A DNA stretch of 64,000 nt from Arthrobacter sp. ISL-72 (lineage in GTDB: Bacteria; Actinomycetota; Actinomycetes; Actinomycetales; Micrococcaceae). Made by a program: the position numbers and the translations under genes. Below, in pieces: positions 17,736 to 25,147 of the stretch. The stretch is taken from contig NZ_JAGGPP010000008.1 of NCBI RefSeq assembly GCF_018613755.1, positions 124,001 to 188,000 on the forward strand. Direction: 5' to 3'. Under the pieces are notes generated by a model. The model had not been told where the DNA came from. It did not search any database and worked only from the letters and a program-made list of their open reading frames with translations. The first letter of the stretch is position 1. Each line of letters starts with the position of its first letter.

Positions 17736-17767
17736 AAAGGGGCGGCCACCGAAGTGACCACCCCTTT
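17736..17767 (-). terminator. Terminator downstream of tsf
   Basis: On the minus strand AAAGGGGTGGTCAC pairs with GTGGCCGCCCCTTT around a UUCG tetraloop; the 14-bp stem has two G-U pairs. It starts 11 bases after the tsf stop. No further T-run beyond the stem, so read-through into pyrH is possible. Confidence 0.75.
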
Positions 17768-17777
17768 GCGTGTCTAA

Positions 17778-18614
17778 CTAGGAACCGACGCGGAAACGCG
17801 CGAATGCGGTGCCCTTGACGCCGGCCTCTTCGAGGACCTGCGCCACGGACTTCTTGGCATCCTTCGCGAATGCCTGGTCAACCAGCACCTCACCCTTGTA
17901 GAAGCCCGTGACACGGCCTTCCACAATCTTGGTCATGGCTGCTTCAGGCTTGCCTTCGGCCTTGGCCGTTTCTTCGGCGATGCGGCGCTCGGACTCAACC
18001 AGCTCAGCCGGAACGTCCTCGCGGGTCAGGTAGTTCGGAGCCATGGCGGCAACGTGGACGGCAACGTCATGCGCCGCGGTTGCGGCAGCTTCGCCTTCAC
18101 CGTCGACGGCGAACAGGACGCCGACCTGGGCCGGGAGGTCCTTGGAGGTCTTGTGCAGGTAAGCGTCAACCGTGCCGCCCTCAATGCGGGAAATCCGGCG
18201 GACAACAACCTTTTCGCCGAGGATTGCACCCTCTTCGACGACGACCTCGGACAGCGGCTTGCCGTCAACCTCGGTGGCGAGCAGGCTCTCGATGTCGGCT
18301 GCGCCGGACTCGACGGCGATGGCCAGGACCTTGTCGGCAAGCTGGATGAACTTGTCGGCCTTGGCCACGAAGTCCGTCTCGCAGTTAACTTCGATCATGA
18401 CGCCGACGCCGCCGGCGACCTTGGCAGCAACCAGGCCTTCTGCGGTGGAGCGGCCTTCACGCTTGGTAGCGCCCTTCAGGCCCTTGATGCGAATGATCTC
18501 GATGGCCTTTTCGGCGTCACCGTGGGCTTCGTCAAGAGCCTTCTTGACATCCATCATGCCGGCGCCAGTGCGCTCACGCAGAGCCTTGATATCAGCGGCA
18601 GTGTAGTTCGCCAT
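17778..18614 (-). CDS. tsf: Translation elongation factor Ts
   Basis: Nucleotide exchange factor for EF-Tu. 278 residues. Both family signatures are present: LRERTGAGMMDVKKAL (about 13-28) near the N-terminal UBA-like domain, and EVNCETDFVAK (about 77-87). ATG 18612-18614 is preceded by GAGGGG at five bases. It follows rpsB in the classic order, with two hairpins in the 135-base gap that may set the relative output of the two genes. Confidence 0.97.
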   Translation of the reverse strand: MANYTAADIKALRERTGAGMMDVKKALDEAHGDAEKAIEIIRIKGLKGATKREGRSTAEGLVAAKVAGGVGVMIEVNCETDFVAKADKFIQLADKVLAIAVESGAADIESLLATEVDGKPLSEVVVEEGAILGEKVVVRRISRIEGGTVDAYLHKTSKDLPAQVGVLFAVDGEGEAAATAAHDVAVHVAAMAPNYLTREDVPAELVESERRIAEETAKAEGKPEAAMTKIVEGRVTGFYKGEVLVDQAFAKDAKKSVAQVLEEAGVKGTAFARFRVGS

Positions 18615-18653
18615 GTGAACCCCTCTGTCTAGAAATGTTGTGTGGTGTACGGA

Positions 18654-18726
18654 CTGACAGGACGGCAGCTCACCGAGTGAGCGGCCATCCTGTCAGAAAC
18701 CCCCGGCACTGCGGACAGTGCCGGGG
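18654..18726 (-). terminator. Double hairpin in the rpsB-tsf intercistronic region
   Basis: Two stems lie side by side: CTGACAGGA (18654-18662) with TCCTGTCAG (18688-18696), enclosing GCTCAC/GTGAGC; and an 11-bp perfect stem CCCCGGCACTG (18701-18711) with its complement (18716-18726) on a four-base loop. No T-run follows, so attenuation or mRNA stabilisation is as likely as termination. Confidence 0.6.
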
Positions 18727-18749
18727 ATGGTCCAGATTTATTTGTCTGC

Positions 18750-19655
18750 CTACTTGGCAGCGTCGGCTTCGCCGGCGGCGGGCTCGGTTGCTTCGGCAGC
18801 GGCCGGAGCTTCAGCTTCAGCTTCTTCTGCCGGAGCTTCAGCTTCAGCTTCTTCTGCCGGAGCAGCGGGAGCAGCAGCTTCTTCAGCCTTGCTGCCTTCG
18901 AGGAGCTCGCGCTCCCACTCAGCCAGCGGCTCTTCCGGAGCTTCCGTGGTGCCGGTTGCGCGCTGGTTACGGGCGATGAGGCCTTCAGCAACAGCGTCAG
19001 CAACAACGCGGGTCAGCAGGTTGACGGAGCGGATGGCGTCGTCGTTACCCGGGATCGGGAAGTCGACTTCGTCCGGGTCGCAGTTGGTGTCCAGGATGGC
19101 GACAACCGGGATGTTCAGCTTCTTGGCCTCGTCAACTGCGAGGTGTTCCTTCTTGGTGTCCACGATCCAGAGCACGGACGGCGCCTTGGTCAGGTTGCGG
19201 ATACCGCCGAGGTTGGTCTCGAGCTTGGTGAGTTCACGGCGAAGGAGCAGCAGTTCCTTCTTGGTGTAAGCGGAACCGGCGACGTCGTCGAAGTCGATCT
19301 CTTCGAGTTCCTTCATGCGCTGGATGCGCTTGGAGACCGTCTGGAAGTTGGTCAGCATACCGCCGAGCCAACGCTGGTTGACGTACGGCTGGCCAACGCG
19401 GGTGGCCTGCTCGGCGATGGCTTCCTGCGCCTGCTTCTTGGTGCCGACGAAGAGAACGGTGCCGCCGTGTGCAACAGTGGCCTTTACGAACTCGTAGGCG
19501 CGGTCGATGTAGGACAGCGACTGCTGCAGGTCAATGATGTAGATGCCGTTGCGCTCCGTGAAGATGAACCGCTTCATCTTCGGGTTCCAACGACGGGTCT
19601 GGTGTCCAAAGTGGACGCCGCTGTCAAGCAGCTGGCGCATAGTTACGACGGGCAT
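18750..19655 (-). CDS. rpsB: 30S ribosomal protein S2 with acidic Ala/Glu-rich C-terminal tail
   Basis: Small-subunit ribosomal protein, 301 residues. The S2 core is complete: [20 protein letters not shown] (1-20), [20 protein letters not shown], and [19 protein letters not shown] near 180. After about residue 255 there is a low-complexity extension of Ala, Glu and Pro built from a 27-base tandem DNA repeat. GGAAGGAG at good spacing precedes the ATG. It heads the rpsB-tsf operon, with a long structured 5' region (19656 onward). Confidence 0.96.
   Translation of the reverse strand: MPVVTMRQLLDSGVHFGHQTRRWNPKMKRFIFTERNGIYIIDLQQSLSYIDRAYEFVKATVAHGGTVLFVGTKKQAQEAIAEQATRVGQPYVNQRWLGGMLTNFQTVSKRIQRMKELEEIDFDDVAGSAYTKKELLLLRRELTKLETNLGGIRNLTKAPSVLWIVDTKKEHLAVDEAKKLNIPVVAILDTNCDPDEVDFPIPGNDDAIRSVNLLTRVVADAVAEGLIARNQRATGTTEAPEEPLAEWERELLEGSKAEEAAAPAAPAEEAEAEAPAEEAEAEAPAAAEATEPAAGEADAAK
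18802..18855. repeat. 27-base tandem repeat inside rpsB 3' end
   Basis: A 27-base unit is repeated exactly at 18802-18828 and 18829-18855, and a third copy begins at 18856. It encodes the repeated [13 protein letters not shown] segment of the S2 C-terminal tail, so copy-number changes keep the reading frame. Confidence 0.85.
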
Positions 19656-20120
19656 GCCGACGCTCCTTCCGGCAGGTCATTCATGAGAGAGCCCATGGCC
19701 CTCTTACCCTGCCAATAGTTGACGGTTGAATAGCTCCGCCCAGGCGGGCGTTGCTCCTGGCATCCATTGCGCTTCCCATCCGTGCCATCTGGCACGGACC
19801 GCAGGAGGCGCAATCCTCCGCAGGCTGAAGCCGCAGCTTCGGAACGGGAGGGCTGGATACGCGTAGTCAGCCACTGCTCCCCCACACCTCTGAATGAGAC
19901 GTGCTGACTAGAACGGCTGAGAGGGCCAAGCGACCAGAAAAGTGACTTGAACCGCCAACCGGGCATCGTTGAGGGCACAGCGAACTGCTCCGTCAAGTGT
20001 ACTACAGCGGCCCCGGTGGAATGGACCATACCGCCCCTGCTGCGATGAGGGAAACGGCCTTGTCCACATAGCGATGGGCACCCCTTCCAGCCTGCTCATC
20101 AGGGACCGCAGGCTGGATAC
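19656..20120. other. 465-base gap: rpsB leader and divergent promoters
   Basis: No gene is supported here. On the minus strand this is the rpsB 5' region. It holds a perfect hairpin CCGTGCCA-TC-TGGCACGG (19780-19797) and a second one, GCAGGAGG/CCTCCGC (19801-19821). A weak -10-like TACACT lies near 19998-20003 on the minus strand. At the right end CAGGCT ends six bases before the peptidase ATG on the plus strand. Confidence 0.5.
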
Positions 20121-20675
20121 ATGAAAGCCCGCGCCATCCCGGCCGCCATCCTGCTGTCCATCACAGCCATTGCCCCCGCCTCCGCCGCCCCTGCCCCAGG
20201 CACCGGGGCAGGGGCCTCCGGGGCCGGGGCAACCGTCTCCGGCGCCGCCGCTGCGGGGACTTGGAGCTGGCCCGTGGCGCCCAAGCCGGCCGTGCTCCGC
20301 GCGTTCGATCCCCCGGACAAGCCATGGATGAGCGGGCACCGCGGGGTGGACCTCCAAATGCCGGGCCATGGCGCAGCGGTTACGGCGCCCGAGTCCGGAA
20401 CCGTCAGCTTCGTGGGCGTGGTGGTGGACCGTCCAGTGATCACCATCGATCACCCCAACGGCCTGCGCAGCAGTTTCGAACCGGTGGAAAGCAGCCTCGC
20501 CAGGGGCGCCGTGGTGGTCCGGGGCGATGTCATCGGGACTGTCCTGCCCGGCCACTGCACCACCCTGCCGTGCGTTCATTGGGGCGTGCGGCGGGGGGAC
20601 GAATACATCAACCCGCTGTCCCTGGTGACAGACCTCCGGCCCTCCGTCCTGCTTCCCTTGGCTGCGCCGGGGTGA
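20121..20675 (+). CDS. Secreted M23-family metallopeptidase (LytM/peptidoglycan endopeptidase type)
   Basis: 184 residues. Signal peptide MKARAIPAAILLSITAIAPASA-type (about 1-22, AxA cleavage), an Ala/Gly-rich linker, then an M23 domain with GHRGVDL (His73, Asp77) and the C-terminal CVHWGVRRG (His153). The usual HxH second motif is here CxH, a variant common in compact actinobacterial M23 proteins. Cuts peptidoglycan cross-links or acts as an activator; zinc-dependent (family knowledge). No convincing ribosome site: CAGGCT ends six bases before the ATG, so a leaderless start is possible. Divergent from rpsB, a location commonly seen in actinobacteria. Confidence 0.87.
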   Translation: MKARAIPAAILLSITAIAPASAAPAPGTGAGASGAGATVSGAAAAGTWSWPVAPKPAVLRAFDPPDKPWMSGHRGVDLQMPGHGAAVTAPESGTVSFVGVVVDRPVITIDHPNGLRSSFEPVESSLARGAVVVRGDVIGTVLPGHCTTLPCVHWGVRRGDEYINPLSLVTDLRPSVLLPLAAPG

Positions 20676-20696
20676 GGACAAGTCCGGGGCGCCAGG

Positions 20697-21887
20697 CTAG
20701 ACGATCGCCGAAATGCCGGTGATCGCGCGCCCTGCCACCAGGGTGTTGATCTCGTGGGTGCCTTCATAGGAGTAGATGGCTTCGGCGTCGGAGAAGATCT
20801 TGGCCATCTCGTAGTCGCTGACAATGCCGTTGCCCCCGAGGAGGCTGCGGCCGATGGCCACACTTTCGCGCATCCGGGCCGTCGTAAAGGCCTTGGCTAG
20901 CGCGGACTGCTCGTCCTTGGCCTTGCCTGCGTCCTCGAGCTGGGACACGCGGACCATCATCCCCATGGAGCTGACGGCGTTGCCAAGGATCTGCACAAGC
21001 TGATTCTGAACCAGCTGGAAGGAAGCAATTGGCCGGCCGAACTGGCTGCGCTCGACGGCATAGCGGCGGGCTACGTCGAAGGCCGCGAGCTGTTGGCCGA
21101 CGGCCTGCCACGCAACGGCGAGGCGGGTGACCTTCAGGACCTTGTTGATGTCCCGGAAGCTGTTGGCATGGGCGAGCTTGAAAAAGTCCGGCACCACGAC
21201 GTTATCGAGGGTGATGTCGGCATTCTGCACGGTGCGCAGCGAGATTTTGTTTTCAATCCGCGTTGCCCTGTAGCCCTCGCTCCCGGTGTCGACGAGGAAA
21301 CCCTTGACCTGGTTGTCGGCGACGTCGCGGGCGTAGATGACCACCCAGTCCGAGAATGTGGCGTTGCCGATCCAGCGCTTGGCGCCGTTCAGGATCCAGC
21401 TGTCACCCTCCCGCCGGGCGGTAGTGCGGGTTCCGCCGGCAACATCGGAGCCGCCTAGCGGCTCGGTGAGGCCGAAAGCGCCGATCTTCTTCAGCGAGTA
21501 GATGTCCGGCAGCCAGGCTTCCTGCTGCTCCTGAGAGGCGAGGGCCTCGAGGGAGCCGGTGAAAAGGCCGTCGTGAACGCCCAGGAAGGTGGCAATCGAC
21601 GTATCCGCACGCGTGGCTTCGGCATGCAGGATGCCGGCGAAGACGTTCGAGTGGCCCTGGCGCCGGACCGGGCTGACAAGGTCGATTTCGGCCAGCTTCG
21701 GGATCAGGTCCATGGGAAACTCGGCCCGGTTCCAGCAATCGACCGCGATGGGCCTGACCTCGCGGGCCAGGAAGTCGCGCACTTCGGCCAGCCGGTCCTG
21801 CTCCTTGCCGCTGAGCAGCTGCTCAAACGCGAAGAAGTCCCCGTCGGCATACGGCAGGTTGTGGATGTCGATTGCAGCTTTGGGCAT
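20697..21887 (-). CDS. Acyl-CoA dehydrogenase (glutaryl-CoA dehydrogenase-like)
   Basis: FAD-dependent alpha,beta-dehydrogenase of acyl-CoA esters, 396 residues, full length. Seen: FGLTEPLGGSDVAGGTRTTA (FAD/substrate contact), WILNGAKRWIGNATFSDWVV, QFGRPIASFQLVQNQL, and the C-terminal YSYEGTHEINTLVAGRAITG with the catalytic glutamate position of the glutaryl-CoA branch. Single gene flanked by an M23 gene and a tRNA. A perfect palindrome (21944-21959) lies about 57 bases upstream of the ATG, implying local repression by an unlinked TetR-type protein. Substrate cannot be fixed from sequence alone. Confidence 0.9.
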   Translation of the reverse strand: MPKAAIDIHNLPYADGDFFAFEQLLSGKEQDRLAEVRDFLAREVRPIAVDCWNRAEFPMDLIPKLAEIDLVSPVRRQGHSNVFAGILHAEATRADTSIATFLGVHDGLFTGSLEALASQEQQEAWLPDIYSLKKIGAFGLTEPLGGSDVAGGTRTTARREGDSWILNGAKRWIGNATFSDWVVIYARDVADNQVKGFLVDTGSEGYRATRIENKISLRTVQNADITLDNVVVPDFFKLAHANSFRDINKVLKVTRLAVAWQAVGQQLAAFDVARRYAVERSQFGRPIASFQLVQNQLVQILGNAVSSMGMMVRVSQLEDAGKAKDEQSALAKAFTTARMRESVAIGRSLLGGNGIVSDYEMAKIFSDAEAIYSYEGTHEINTLVAGRAITGISAIV

Positions 21888-21943
21888 GGCGTTCCCTCAC
21901 AGGTGATCAGCAGCGACCCCGGCATGGCATCGCGGGCAGATAA

Positions 21944-21959
21944 GTTACTCACGAGTAAC
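21944..21959. promoter_or_regulatory. Perfect operator-like palindrome upstream of the acyl-CoA dehydrogenase
   Basis: GTTACTC-AC-GAGTAAC is a 7-bp perfect inverted repeat with a two-base centre. Size and symmetry fit a TetR-family operator. No regulator gene is adjacent. Confidence 0.6.
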
Positions 21960-22002
21960 ATACCGGACCCGCGGCAAAGCGGCAAGCACAAAACACGGAA
22001 AC

Positions 22003-22044
22003 AAAAGGAGCCGTGGCCGATGCTTGAACATCGGCCACGGCTCC
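22003..22044 (-). terminator. Terminator downstream of the CAU tRNA
   Basis: A 16-bp perfect stem (22007-22022 with 22029-22044, six-base loop) is followed on the minus strand by TTTTG TTT. It lies 47 bases past the tRNA 3' end. Confidence 0.85.
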
Positions 22045-22090
22045 CGTGGCGCAAACGTCGGCCACCCAGGGCCGGAAGCGAAAAGATTCG

Positions 22091-22164
22091 TAGGGCTACT
22101 CGGACTTGAACCGAGGACCTTAGGATTATGAGTCCCGCGCTCTAACCAGCTGAGCTATAGCCCC
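22091..22164 (-). tRNA. tRNA with CAU anticodon (tRNA-Met or lysidine-type tRNA-Ile2)
   Basis: Full cloverleaf of 74 bases on the minus strand: acceptor GGGGCTA/TAGCCCT, D-arm with GCTGGTTAGA, anticodon loop CTCATAA (CAU at 22128-22130), T-arm CTCGG-TTCAAGT-CCGAG, discriminator A. Position 1-72 is a G-U pair. It is not the initiator, which would carry a mismatched first pair and three G-C pairs below the anticodon. The 5' body resembles tRNA-Ile(GAU) of actinobacteria, so elongator Met versus Ile2 is left open. Confidence 0.9.
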
Positions 22165-22169
22165 GTGCG

Positions 22170-22195
22170 CCCCGCGGACTGCCGGCTCCGCGGGG
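22170..22195 (-). terminator. Hairpin between glycosyltransferase gene and tRNA
   Basis: CCCCGCGG (22170-22177) pairs perfectly with CCGCGGGG (22188-22195). It lies just upstream of the tRNA and 70 bases past the glycosyltransferase stop, so it may end that transcript; no T-run follows. Confidence 0.45.
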
Positions 22196-22263
22196 AGCCG
22201 CGGCAGTTCCGGGGCAAAAACACTCTAGCAATAGTAATCGCCTACATGCGCACCCGCGCGGGG

Positions 22264-23460
22264 TTACACCACTTTGTCGTCGTAAGTGGCGCCGTAGTAG
22301 AGGTCCTCGAACGTCTGCAGGGTCCCCTGGATGCTGTGCGGCTCCACCATGCAGCGGCTCGCCTTCCCCATTGATGCCAGGTCCTCGGCCGGAAGCTGCA
22401 GCACCCGCGTGATCTTGGCCGCGAGGTCATCGCTGTCGTTCGGGGTAAAGAGGTAGCCGTTCTCGCCGTCGCGCACCAAGTGCGGCAGCGCCATTGCATC
22501 CGCCAGCAGGACCGGGGTGGATGCGGACATGGCTTCCAGCGTGACCAGGGACTGGAGCTCAGCGGTTCCCGGCATGCAGAACAGGTCCGCCTTGATGTAC
22601 GCCTCGCGCAGTTCTTCATCGCTTGCCAGGCCGCGAAAGTTCACGCGTGACTGCAGCCCCAGCCGGGCCACCTGGGCTGCAAGGGCTGCGCGAACCTCGC
22701 CGCCGCCGACGATCTCGAGGTGGACGTTCAGCTCCGCCGGGGTCTTCGCGACCGCATCAATGAGCACGTTGACGTGCTTCTCCTCAGCCAGGCGGCCCGC
22801 GAACAGCACCGTGGGGTGCGGGTGGCGTTCGATGACTTCGCCCTCACGGAGTTCATAGGCGGCCGAGTCGATGCCGTTGGAGAGCGGCAGGACCTTGCGC
22901 AGGAAGGCATGCTGGTGCATGGCCTTGGCGGCGAGGGGGGTGGGCGTGGTGACCACGTGAGCCCGGCCCATCACCTTGCCCATGTCCTTCCAGGAGATGC
23001 GGCCGATGACGTTCTTGAACCACTGCGGAAACGGCAGGAACGGGTTCAGGTTCTCCGGCATGAAGTGGTTCGTGGCCACGATCCTGACCCCGCGGCGGTC
23101 AGCCTCGTAAAGGACGTGCTCGCCGATCATGTAGTGGCTCTGGATGTGCACCACATCGGGCTGGACACGGTCGAAGAGGAGGCTGATCTCCTTCTTGATC
23201 TCCCAGGGGAAGGTGATGCGGAAGTATTCGTGCGTAGGCACGGAGTGGGATCGGATCCGGTGCACAGTGCCCTCCGGGCGGAACTCCGTGAAACTCTTGC
23301 CCTTCTCCGGCCGGCAGGCAAGCACGTGGACGTTGTGCCCGCGGGCGGTCATGCCCTTGGCCAGCCGGTATCCGAACTGTGCGGCTCCATTGACGTGGGG
23401 CGGGTAGGTGTCCGCAGCAATCAGGATGGTGAGCGGCTTCTGGCTGTCGGGCATGGTCAC
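22264..23460 (-). CDS. GT4-family glycosyltransferase
   Basis: 398 residues from GTG 23460 (AGGAG eight bases upstream). GT-B fold: N-terminal ILIAADTYPPHVNGAAQFGY, central LPLSNGID hinge, C-terminal donor-site EX7E motif in AELQSLVTLEAMSA (about 300-313), then LFAGRLAEEKHVNVLIDA. The similarity is to GDP-mannose- or UDP-sugar-dependent enzymes that glycosylate lipids such as diacylglycerol or phosphatidylinositol. A phosphatidyltransferase gene nearby on the same strand supports a membrane-lipid role. Acceptor and sugar are unknown. Next upstream gene ends 108 bases away. Confidence 0.85.
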   Translation of the reverse strand: MTMPDSQKPLTILIAADTYPPHVNGAAQFGYRLAKGMTARGHNVHVLACRPEKGKSFTEFRPEGTVHRIRSHSVPTHEYFRITFPWEIKKEISLLFDRVQPDVVHIQSHYMIGEHVLYEADRRGVRIVATNHFMPENLNPFLPFPQWFKNVIGRISWKDMGKVMGRAHVVTTPTPLAAKAMHQHAFLRKVLPLSNGIDSAAYELREGEVIERHPHPTVLFAGRLAEEKHVNVLIDAVAKTPAELNVHLEIVGGGEVRAALAAQVARLGLQSRVNFRGLASDEELREAYIKADLFCMPGTAELQSLVTLEAMSASTPVLLADAMALPHLVRDGENGYLFTPNDSDDLAAKITRVLQLPAEDLASMGKASRCMVEPHSIQGTLQTFEDLYYGATYDDKVV

Positions 23461-23568
23461 GTGGAGAGCTCCTGGTGGTCACGGTGCGGTCAGCGGTGGC
23501 TGCTGCAGCCGGCTGTCCCTCGACGCAATTGCGCCGGGACTTCTGGTGAAGTCTGGGTATCGATCGCC

Positions 23569-24474
23569 CTACGGCACCTGTCCAGTGGCGGTACGCGCGT
23601 CCTTCTTGCGCTTGGTCACCTCGGGGTGGTGCCGCGAAAGAGCGATAACCCCCACGATAGCAAGGGAAGCGGCCGCCCCCATCGCAATCGCCAATACGGC
23701 GTGGACATCCGGCCGGAGTTCGCCGAGGATGGTGATGCCGATGGCGATTCCAACGATGGGGTCAATGACCGTCAGCCCGGCGATGACGAGGTCCGGCGGA
23801 CCGCCGGAGTACGCCGACTGGACAAACCACGAACCCAGGCCGCCCGCGGCGGCGATGGCCACCACCGAATACCACTGCACGTTGAGCAGGGCCAGCCCGT
23901 TCGGGTCCAGCAAGTGCTTGCCGATGATGCGGGTGAGTACGGCGACGAAGCCGAACAGCACGCCCGCGCCCAGGATGTAGATGAAGGCGCTCATCCGGTG
24001 CTTGAACACCAGGGCGAGCGTCCCGAAGAGGCCAACCGCCAGGCTGAGCAGCAGCACGATGGTGAGTTCGTCGTCGAAACTCACATGGTGGTTTTCCTGG
24101 GTGACGTTCACTGCCAACAGGACGAACATGGCCGAGCCGGTGACGCAGGCGGAGATGGCCACCACGGTGGCCCGGTTGATGCTCAGGCCCTGGTCCTTGG
24201 CGTTGACGATCGTGGTGATCACGAGCGCAATCGCCCCGATCGGCTGCACCACGGTGAGCGGCGCGGACACCAGGGCGACGGCGTTCATCGCCATCCCGGC
24301 AACGAGCAGTAGCAGGCCGAACACCCAGCGCGGGTTCCGGATCAGCCTGAGTAAGCCATGCGAGCTGAGGGCCAGGCCGCCGGTGTCCGCTTTGACCGCA
24401 CTGCCCTGGCGCTGCGCTCCGATGGCCAGGCAAAAGGCACCCAGCACCGCCAGGAAGACGGCAAGCCAGACCAT
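23569..24474 (-). CDS. DMT-superfamily (EamA/NIPA-like) membrane permease
   Basis: 301 residues with about nine or ten transmembrane helices and a basic cytoplasmic tail (RHHPEVTKRKKDAR). Internal repeat architecture of drug/metabolite transporters, resembling actinobacterial DMT proteins related to NIPA magnesium transporters (VVQPIGAIALVITTIVNAK, TVIDPIVGIAIGITILGE). Substrate unknown. Its ATG overlaps the stop of the phosphatidyltransferase gene by one base (TGATG), so the two are co-translated. Confidence 0.82.
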   Translation of the reverse strand: MVWLAVFLAVLGAFCLAIGAQRQGSAVKADTGGLALSSHGLLRLIRNPRWVFGLLLLVAGMAMNAVALVSAPLTVVQPIGAIALVITTIVNAKDQGLSINRATVVAISACVTGSAMFVLLAVNVTQENHHVSFDDELTIVLLLSLAVGLFGTLALVFKHRMSAFIYILGAGVLFGFVAVLTRIIGKHLLDPNGLALLNVQWYSVVAIAAAGGLGSWFVQSAYSGGPPDLVIAGLTVIDPIVGIAIGITILGELRPDVHAVLAIAMGAAASLAIVGVIALSRHHPEVTKRKKDARTATGQVP

Positions 24475-25097
24475 CAGCCGCGTCCGCCGTCGTCCGCGGC
24501 CTTAAGCCGGCCTTTACGGACGATGGCCCGGAAATAGTTGTAGCCGGCCACCCAGTGGCCGACCAGGCCGAAGCCGAGGAAGATCCAGGCCGCGACGAAA
24601 TAGGCCTCGGTCAGCGGGATGGGCAGTTTGGCGAGCACCAGCAGCGGAGTGCCCATGAGGAGGAGCGCGGTGCGGATCTTTCCGATGCGGCTGACAGGGA
24701 GGTCGGGGTGGCTGTGGAAGTAAAACAGCGAGGCGGCCAGCAGGATGGCGTCAGGGACCACCAGGGCCGTCAGATACCACCACTCCACGACCCCGGCGAT
24801 CACCAGGGTGACGGCGACGGAAATGAGCGCCAGCCTGTCCGCTATGGGATCCATGATCCGTCCCAGCCGGGATGTCTGGCCGAAGCGGCGGGCGATATAC
24901 CCGTCCACCCAGTCCGTACTGCCCATGATGACCAGCACGACCGCGGCGGCGCCGTACTCTCTCCGCGCCAGGACCAGCCAGATAAACAGGGGCACGCCCA
25001 GGAACCGGAGGACCGTCAGGATGTTGGGGATGGTGAAGACGGCGTCGCTGTCGACGTGGCGCTGGCCCGGACGGGCGCCGGCGTTCATGAACTTCAT
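24474..25097 (-). CDS. CDP-alcohol phosphatidyltransferase family protein
   Basis: Transfers a phosphatidyl group from CDP-diacylglycerol to an alcohol; integral membrane enzyme. 207 residues. The complete catalytic motif D-G-x2-A-R-x8-G-x3-D-x3-D is seen as DGYIARRFGQTSRLGRIMDP followed by IAD (about 63-85). Five or six transmembrane helices. It could be a PgsA- or cardiolipin-synthase-type enzyme; the acceptor cannot be read off. Another ATG lies three codons in (MNAGARPG). Coupled to the DMT permease downstream and near a GT4 glycosyltransferase. Confidence 0.88.
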   Translation of the reverse strand: MKFMNAGARPGQRHVDSDAVFTIPNILTVLRFLGVPLFIWLVLARREYGAAAVVLVIMGSTDWVDGYIARRFGQTSRLGRIMDPIADRLALISVAVTLVIAGVVEWWYLTALVVPDAILLAASLFYFHSHPDLPVSRIGKIRTALLLMGTPLLVLAKLPIPLTEAYFVAAWIFLGFGLVGHWVAGYNYFRAIVRKGRLKAADDGGRG

Positions 25098-25147
25098 CCC
25101 TAACCTCCTTCCCTTACCGCTTCGGCTGCCGGGTGGCGCGGCCGGTC

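Noticed and set aside
22720..24312. 530-codon plus-strand frame across the glycosyltransferase and DMT genes
   Set aside because: Antisense of two well-supported genes, His/Asp/Arg-rich shadow composition, no start signals.
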